Of a stretch of 64,000 bases of DNA, positions 61,001 to 64,000 are shown in pieces. Source of the DNA: Heterohyrax brucei (taxonomy: Eukaryota; Chordata; Mammalia; Hyracoidea; Procaviidae); the NCBI GenBank assembly GCA_028571685.1, contig CM053154.1, positions 18,322,001 to 18,386,000 of the forward strand, given 5' to 3'. Made by a program: the position numbers and the translations under genes. Below the pieces are notes generated by a model. That model saw nothing but the letters and a program-made list of their open reading frames with translations. It was not told where the DNA came from and ran no database searches. Numbering within the stretch: the first letter of the stretch is position 1; each line of letters opens with the position of its first letter.

Positions 61001-63030
61001 TTTGCACTAAACTCTAGGTTTTAGTCTTAAGACCAAAGTTATGATTTTCTGTGTCCCATGTGCTATTATATCTATAACTGGATTTCCTGTACCTTTCAAA
61101 GATTGAACTTTGGTAAGTGTTTTCCTAGAGTTCTATCAAATGTCATCATTTCTAATGACTTTTGTGGGGGGTGGGGGAGGTTGTATTACACTCAGGATTT
61201 ATAACCAAAACCCAAACCAAACTCACTGTCATCAAGTTGATTATGACTTATAGTGACCTTACAGGGCAGAGTAGAACTGTCTTACAGAGTATCCAAGGAG
61301 CCACTGGTAGATTGGAACTGCTGATGTTTTTTAACTTATTCTAATTCGTGTTCAAAAGATTGTAAGAGGTAAAAGCTTGAGAAGAGTGTTACTGTGTCTC
61401 TTTAAACAATAGTCTGTATTGAGTGACCTGCTCTTCTTAGAATATGATGTCCATGTATATCTGTTACTTCTCTGTTGGTACGGGTGCCTGAAGAATGTTT
61501 GGATTGAGGTTTACTAATGTAATATTTGTATTTCTATATTCTGGGATATGGGGAGAGAGACACACACACACACACACACGTGAGAGAGAGTACATTTGCT
61601 TTATTTGTAGCCATGTGAGCTGCTATTTGTTTAGATATAATTACTCACATTCAAAGTCAGTTGTGCTACTTTTTGGGGTTGTCCTTAAGCTTAATAGAGG
61701 GGAACTTTTTTTCCCCAGTGATTTTATTTTTCAAATGTATAGATGGCACCGAGGTGTTACACTGCATAACCAATAAAAACTCCCCATGACTGTTTTACTG
61801 TACATAGCCTATCTTTACTGACCAGTAAATCAAGATGCTGTTTTTATTTAACAGGGTTTACAGAGACACTTGAAGAAGTATGCTGGGAAATATGATCAGA
61901 TCTTGGCCTTCCGACCCACAGGGTGGACACATTCTAATACGTTAACCAGTGTAGCAGATACTGCTCCCCAGACCAAAGGAAACATTTCAATATATGGTAT
62001 AGTTATTAAATTCTCTTACTTGTACTGTTTGTAATTTAAATTTTTTTTAAAAAGCTGTAAAATTGAGTTTGAAGGGATGAAAACAGGCACTGAAGAGTCA
62101 ACAATTTGAGAGTTAGCTTTTCTGTCTCTGTCGTTTATGCCCTGATCTTCAAGACATAAACTGATGTAAAGGAGCTTGATTGTAGTAAACATGGGAGAAT
62201 GCAGATCATTTCATCTGTGGGACAAGTGATACTTAAAGGAAGTGATACTTTCTAGTGATACTTGAAGGGCAGTGCAGTTATATATTGAAAATCTAGATGA
62301 GTGTGTGATTGCAAACAGAAAGGCAGTGGTTTTGATGTGGTAAGAGCAAACAATACAGGCAACTTTAGTTTCTTCATCTCTTGAGGAAGGTTTACCACTT
62401 CCTGCCAGTGTTAGCTACCAGTAGGCTGGTGCTGGCTGATGGAAACATTTTTGATATGTCACTAGAACAGTGACTTACTTTAGCCTCTAAAGAACCTCCC
62501 TGCCTTTCTTACTGTATTTCATCTTCTGTGAAGACATGCTTTGCACTCTTTTTTCTTTTTGCTTATTTTCGTGGGTACAATGCTTAGTTTGTGTGGAATC
62601 TGCTTACTGGCCCTTAAGAATCAAGAATCTCTTGCTCACCAGTCTTCAGAATTTACTCCTGTTTCTCACAGGATTTTCTTGAAAGCCATACCTGAGCAAA
62701 GTACATAAAGGAAAGGGTATCTAAAAAGAAGAAAAATTATAATAAGTAGAAACATATACTGTACTATGTATATATAAATGTATACAAACATAATATACTA
62801 TATAATATAATTAATATAATATAATAGAGGTACATATTTTTAATTATCTTTTGTGTGTGTGTGTTGCAGGAATTCCTTATAGTGAACACAGCAGCTATAT
62901 AGAAATGAAACGTTTTGTCCAGTGGCTGAAGCCCAAGAAAATCATACCTACTGTAAATGTCGGCTCCTTGAAAAGTAGGAATGCCATGGAGAAATATTTT
63001 AAAGAGTGGAAATTGGAAGCTGGATTTTGA
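42582..63030 (+). CDS. DCLRE1A: DCLRE1A / SNM1A, DNA cross-link repair 5' exonuclease (complete, 9 coding exons, 1053 aa)
   Basis: Joined exons 42582-43053, 45855-47546, 49299-49432, 51773-51891, 54188-54328, 56548-56693, 57741-57895, 61855-61996 and 62870-63030 give 3162 nt (1053 residues plus stop; human has 1040). Domains seen: basic stretches near 15-21 and 43-53 (possible nuclear localisation signals); a UBZ4 ubiquitin-binding zinc finger at 124-150 (C126, C129, H144, C148); a long, poorly conserved acidic/Ser-rich middle; a PIP box Q570-MDIGVY-F577; and a metallo-beta-lactamase/beta-CASP nuclease from about 720 to the end. Catalytic residues present: H745-x-H747-x-D749-H750, H806, D828 (HTGDF), D851 (YLDTT) and H1007 (SEHSSY); a Val of PTVNV is the probable motif C. 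Known role: nuclear 5'-3' exonuclease acting with FANCD2-independent and XPF-linked unhooking of interstrand crosslinks, recruited by PCNA-Ub. No frameshift or missing catalytic residue. Confidence 0.97.
43071..43139 (-). mobile_element. AfroSINE (long type) 3' fragment at a splice donor
   Basis: CAGTTGCTATAGAGTTGACT..CATGGTGACCCCGTG, starting 18 bases after the end of DCLRE1A coding exon 1. Confidence 0.65.
43269..43407 (+). mobile_element. AfroSINE with internal head deletion
   Basis: GTGGAAACCCTGG joins directly to CTGCTAACCAAAAGGTC, so the A-box region is lost. Confidence 0.85.
43540..43668 (-). mobile_element. MIR-like SINE
   Basis: GAGCCCCTGCTGTGCTAGG and the later AAGTTTAAGTAATTTACCC in MIR spacing. 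Confidence 0.4.
43706..43870 (+). mobile_element. AfroSINE
   Basis: CGGAAACCCTGGTGGCATAG..CAGTTTGTATCCAGCAGATGC..ATGGGTTTGGGTTTGG. Confidence 0.9.
44438..44571 (-). mobile_element. AfroSINE, diverged
   Basis: AGAACTTCCCAAGTGGGTTTCC..GGTGGATTCAAACTGCC..CAGCAGAGCTCC. Confidence 0.75.
44830..44870 (+). mobile_element. AfroSINE 3' tail fragment
   Basis: TTGCTCTGAGTTGGAATTGA..AAGCAATGAGTTTG. Confidence 0.5.
44944..45130 (+). mobile_element. AfroSINE, long type
   Basis: Head diverged; extra middle CGTTACAGAAGAAAGGCTTT..TTACGGCCAAGG, then GAGCAGTTCTACTCTGTCAC. Confidence 0.75.
45855..47546 (+). CDS. DCLRE1A: DCLRE1A coding exon 2 (large 1.7 kb exon, PIP box)
   Basis: 1692 nt between acceptor AATTTTCAG and donor GTAAGTT, starting inside the Glu of ECPDG. 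One open frame of 564 codons covers the disordered linker. Islands of conservation: [37 protein letters not shown] (PIP box, Q at 47090) and CPFYKKIPG at the end. Confidence 0.96.
48076..48112. repeat. Perfect hairpin, 14-base arms
   Basis: CTTTCTGAACTCAA - 9 bases - TTGAGTTCAGAAAG in DCLRE1A intron 2. Confidence 0.9.
48888..49049 (+). mobile_element. AfroSINE (first of tandem pair)
   Basis: GAAACCCTGGTGG..GACAGTTCACATCCACTAGG..GTGTGTTTGGTTTG followed by a T tract (49050-49068). Confidence 0.88.
49080..49249 (+). mobile_element. AfroSINE (second of tandem pair), about 50 bases before an exon
   Basis: GGAAACCCTGGTGGCATAGT..GCAGTTGGAATCTGCTAGG..GTAGGTTTGGTTTGG. The DCLRE1A exon begins at 49299. 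Confidence 0.92.
49299..49432 (+). CDS. DCLRE1A: DCLRE1A coding exon 3 (HxHxDH motif)
   Basis: 134 nt between acceptor TTCTTGCAG and donor GTAAGTT. Encodes [17 protein letters not shown] then [14 protein letters not shown], the metal-binding motif of metallo-beta-lactamases, ending VYCSE. Confidence 0.96.
49887..51185 (+). mobile_element. Mariner DNA transposon, about 1.3 kb, nearly full length, inactive
   Basis: Ends are inverted repeats of about 29 bases (CAAGGTCTGACAAT at left; TGTCAGACCTTG at right) and are flanked by TA on both sides (49885-49886, 51186-51187), the mariner target. The interior encodes a broken mariner transposase: TGDETGMY around 50530 with an in-frame stop, YHDSASSH at about 50815, and [14 protein letters not shown] at 50900, where the D-to-D spacing is 34 as in mariner D,D34D. 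Several stops and frameshifts. Confidence 0.85.
51245..51400 (-). mobile_element. MIR-like SINE
   Basis: AAGAGGTTAAGTGACATGC..ATCACAAAACTAGTCGTGAG is the reversed MIR core. Confidence 0.5.
51773..51891 (+). CDS. DCLRE1A: DCLRE1A coding exon 4
   Basis: 119 nt between acceptor TGTTTTGCAG and donor GTAAGTAG. Encodes [17 protein letters not shown] to VVLLDAN plus the first two bases of the metal-ligand His codon. Confidence 0.95.
52952..53310 (-). mobile_element. AfroSINE, long type, split by another SINE
   Basis: Its 3' part (52952-53050) and its middle plus head (about 53195-53310; CACCAGGTCTTTTTCCCACAG, TTTTCAGTTAGCAGCTG) are separated by a plus-strand SINE. Confidence 0.8.
53053..53190 (+). 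mobile_element. AfroSINE nested in an AfroSINE
   Basis: GAGCCCTGGTTGCATAGTGG..GCAATTCAAATCCAACAGCC. CCTCTTTATG before and ATCCTTATG after suggest a short target duplication. Confidence 0.85.
53325..53482 (-). mobile_element. AfroSINE in cluster
   Basis: GAACCTGTTGCCATCGACTC..GGATTTGAACTGCTGACC..CTCCAAGGTTCC. Confidence 0.9.
53491..53640 (-). mobile_element. AfroSINE in cluster
   Basis: ACTCCCTGCCATCTAGAGTG..GGATTCAAACTGCTGAC..CTATGCCACCAGCATTTCC. Confidence 0.85.
54188..54328 (+). CDS. DCLRE1A: DCLRE1A coding exon 5 (HTGDF motif)
   Basis: 141 nt between acceptor CTTTTCAG and donor GTAAGAG. Encodes [32 protein letters not shown] and VHTLYLDTT. Confidence 0.96.
54552..54700 (-). mobile_element. 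AfroSINE
   Basis: CGACAAAGTAGAACTGCTCC..GGATTTGAACTGCTGATG..ACACCACCTGGGTTTCC. Confidence 0.82.
55375..55914. mobile_element. Palindromic mariner derivative (two 3' ends)
   Basis: 540 bases flanked by TA (55373-55374, 55915-55916). Left end TGAGGACTGCCAGTTAAGTT and right end AACTTAATTGTCAGACCTCA are inverted repeats. Inside, both arms are the transposase 3' end plus 3' terminus: the left arm in minus orientation ([18 protein letters not shown], 55440-55736), the right arm (about 55740-55914) in plus orientation. No mariner 5' end is present. Confidence 0.8.
56548..56693 (+). CDS. DCLRE1A: DCLRE1A coding exon 6 (beta-CASP region)
   Basis: 146 nt between acceptor TTATTACAG and donor GTGAGTG. 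Encodes [18 protein letters not shown] and [17 protein letters not shown]. Confidence 0.95.
56967..57014. repeat. 24-base perfect tandem duplication
   Basis: CATAGTTGTATTGCTGTGTT-CTTT occurs twice, at 56967-56990 and 56991-57014. Confidence 0.9.
57167..57378 (+). mobile_element. AfroSINE, long type
   Basis: GGAGCCCTGGTGGTGCTCTA..GGCAGTTCAGATCCCGCAG, extra middle AGAAACGACCTGGCAATTTG..GATTGTGTAGCC, then GACAGTTCTTCTCTGTCC. Confidence 0.82.
57741..57895 (+). CDS. DCLRE1A: DCLRE1A coding exon 7
   Basis: 155 nt between acceptor TTGCTTATAG and donor GTAAGTG. Encodes [18 protein letters not shown] then [16 protein letters not shown] and MMQITFK. Confidence 0.95.
57930..58735 (+). mobile_element. 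L1 3' end, split by a SINE
   Basis: Typical old L1 3' sequence: GTATATACCCAAGAAAAAGG, GAATAGATGCATGGATAAAC, then after the SINE GGTGGAATATTATCTGACC and AATCCATGGAGACAGAACG. Confidence 0.75.
58221..58380 (-). mobile_element. AfroSINE in an L1 3' end
   Basis: TTGCTATCGAGTTGATTTTG..GAACTACCCCATAGAG..GCTATGCCACCAAGG. TCCATA-type sequence lies on both sides (target duplication). Confidence 0.9.
60720..60842 (+). mobile_element. L2 LINE tail
   Basis: GGCTTTGTCCTTTTCACGGC..GTAGCACCTGGCAGGGTAC..ATATTTATTGAGTAAATAA is a typical L2 3' terminus. Confidence 0.5.
61205..61330 (-). mobile_element. AfroSINE, head missing
   Basis: CAAAACCCAAACCAAACTCA..AGAGTAGAACTGTC..GATTGGAACTGCTGATG. Confidence 0.82.
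61551..61590. repeat. (GA)n(CA)n(GA)n microsatellite
   Basis: GAGAGAGA, then about nine CA units, then GTGAGAGAGAG. Confidence 0.9.
61855..61996 (+). CDS. DCLRE1A: DCLRE1A coding exon 8
   Basis: 142 nt between acceptor TTTAACAG and donor GTATAG (a weaker donor). Encodes [28 protein letters not shown] and GNISIY. Confidence 0.95.
61997..62869. other. DCLRE1A intron 8
   Basis: Unassigned apart from a TA-rich tract at 62750-62836 and a short GT run in the acceptor tract. Confidence 0.6.
62750..62836. repeat. TA-rich simple sequence
   Basis: Repeated TATAAT/TATATA words just upstream of the last DCLRE1A coding exon. Confidence 0.7.
62870..63030 (+). CDS. DCLRE1A: DCLRE1A coding exon 9 (C-terminus, stop)
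   Basis: 161 nt after a GT-rich acceptor tract ending TGTTGCAG. Encodes [20 protein letters not shown] (beta-CASP His), IIPTVNVG and WKLEAGF, then TGA at 63028-63030. Human ends in Tyr rather than Phe. Confidence 0.96.
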
Positions 63031-63840
63031 TGATACCCCACAGGACTGAGAAATAGTTAACAGCGGTGGTGGGTAACTCGTTCACTTCTGGTGAAAAACC
63101 TCATGAAGCTCACTCTGATAGCTTATTTTTTCTTAATGTTTGAACCACACACTTATGTGCCAGATGCCTCTCAGGACTGCCAGTGTTAACTGAGACCCAG
63201 TCACCCTAATGTCCTTAACATCTTGCCCCTTCCTGTGGGGTGTGTTGCAATCTGTGTCTAGCTTTAGAGAAGGAAACAAGTCAGGTCTGGGGACCAGATG
63301 GCTTCAAGATACTAGATAAACTAGATTGAAAGCATTAAATAAAAGGTATTATGTATCTTTAAAATTATTTTATATGGAACATATTTTATAAGCTAGAACT
63401 TTTATATTAAGTGCATACATAAATAAAAAATTAATCCTTGATTTACAGTAGTGTTTTTTGGGTCTGTAATTCTGACCTTCATGTGTTTTGATAAAATCTC
63501 AAAGAAAATAATTCAACCTTTGACTCTGAAAAAGATGACTCTAACTGCCTTCAAGATAATCACCTAATAAAAAATACATAAATGATGCTTATCTGAACTG
63601 TTGACTCAAGATGTCAGATAATGGAAAGTTTAGATTGCAGCATTTTTTTAAAAAGTACAGTTATAATTTTTTATGGATCTTGCTGTCTCCAGCACAGATT
63701 AAGTAGCTGGTCCAAATGAACAAGAGTATGTTTTCTGGGGTCCAAATAAGGAATGGTCTAGCATTATGGTATACATGTGTGTTTATGTGTATTCTGGCAT
63801 GAGCTCTAGCAGGGAAATGAATTTGGGATTTCTTAATAAA
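63031..63840 (+). other. DCLRE1A: DCLRE1A 3' UTR and candidate poly(A) signals
   Basis: AATAAA hexamers follow the stop at 63338-63343, 63422-63427, 63566-63571 and 63835-63840. The first two lie 310-400 bases beyond the stop and are the best candidates. The exact end of the transcript cannot be read from sequence alone. Nothing else is recognised up to the right edge at 64000. Confidence 0.6.
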
Positions 63841-64000
63841 TGATTTCATGGAAAATTATTGTCGACTACTATTTTTATCTCCAAAAGGAGAATATTCCAC
63901 ATGAACCTTATTTTCATAAGCTTGGATTTTACTTTGTTTTGGAGGTATGAGATTTAGGGATCCCATTTAGGAGAAGAAAAGCTTTTAGAAGGCATGTTGG

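Larger units (their letters stand above)
57896..61854. other. DCLRE1A intron 7
   Basis: L1 3' end with an inserted SINE (57930-58735), an L2 tail (60720-60842), a SINE fragment (61205) and a GA/CA repeat (61551-61590). The segment 59050-60380 is unassigned. Confidence 0.55.

Overview
The window is vertebrate nuclear DNA from a placental mammal of the Afrotheria, most likely an elephant-type proboscidean. Two lines of evidence support this. The exons spell out two mammalian genes, NHLRC2 and DCLRE1A (SNM1A). The introns are packed with about 40 copies of the tRNA-derived afrotherian SINE (AfroSINE), together with its presumed RTE/BovB-type LINE partner, L1 pieces with a characteristic 3' region, and mariner transposons. 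I cannot separate elephant from its close relatives by eye.

Layout: the first 40.9 kb is the minus-strand gene NHLRC2. Eight coding exons (codons 1-498 of a roughly 726-codon protein) lie at 40894-40717, 38828-38676, 23072-22617, 17308-17187, 12447-12318, 5063-4964, 1196-965 and 431-309. The last exons lie off the left edge. A short divergent promoter follows (about 40.9-41.6 kb). It is CpG-rich at both flanks, with E2F-like and YY1-like motifs and a TATA-like box. From 41.5 to 63.9 kb is the plus-strand gene DCLRE1A, complete in nine coding exons (1053 codons), with the start codon at 42582 and the stop ending at 63030. All internal exon borders have AG/GT splice signals and reading phase is kept throughout, so both genes look intact.

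The two genes are head to head. NHLRC2 encodes a thioredoxin-like plus NHL beta-propeller protein. DCLRE1A encodes a UBZ4 / PIP-box / metallo-beta-lactamase-beta-CASP 5' exonuclease of interstrand-crosslink repair. Nothing suggests a shared biochemical pathway; what they share is the promoter.

Introns: NHLRC2 intron 2 (15.6 kb) holds a minus-strand L1 of about 4.5 kb that later insertions have cut up. Intron 3 holds a minus-strand RTE LINE with recognisable endonuclease and reverse transcriptase remnants. Intron 4 holds two plus-strand L1 pieces. DCLRE1A intron 3 (after exon 3) ends with two tandem SINEs abutting exon 4. Intron 4 holds a nearly full-length dead mariner, intron 5 an old LTR-like sequence with a nested SINE cluster, and intron 6 an unusual palindromic mariner derivative with two 3' ends.

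I found no new protein-coding system. The most unusual structures are the palindromic mariner, several perfect short hairpins, and two exact 34-36 bp patches copied over about 1 kb, which look like products of template switching.
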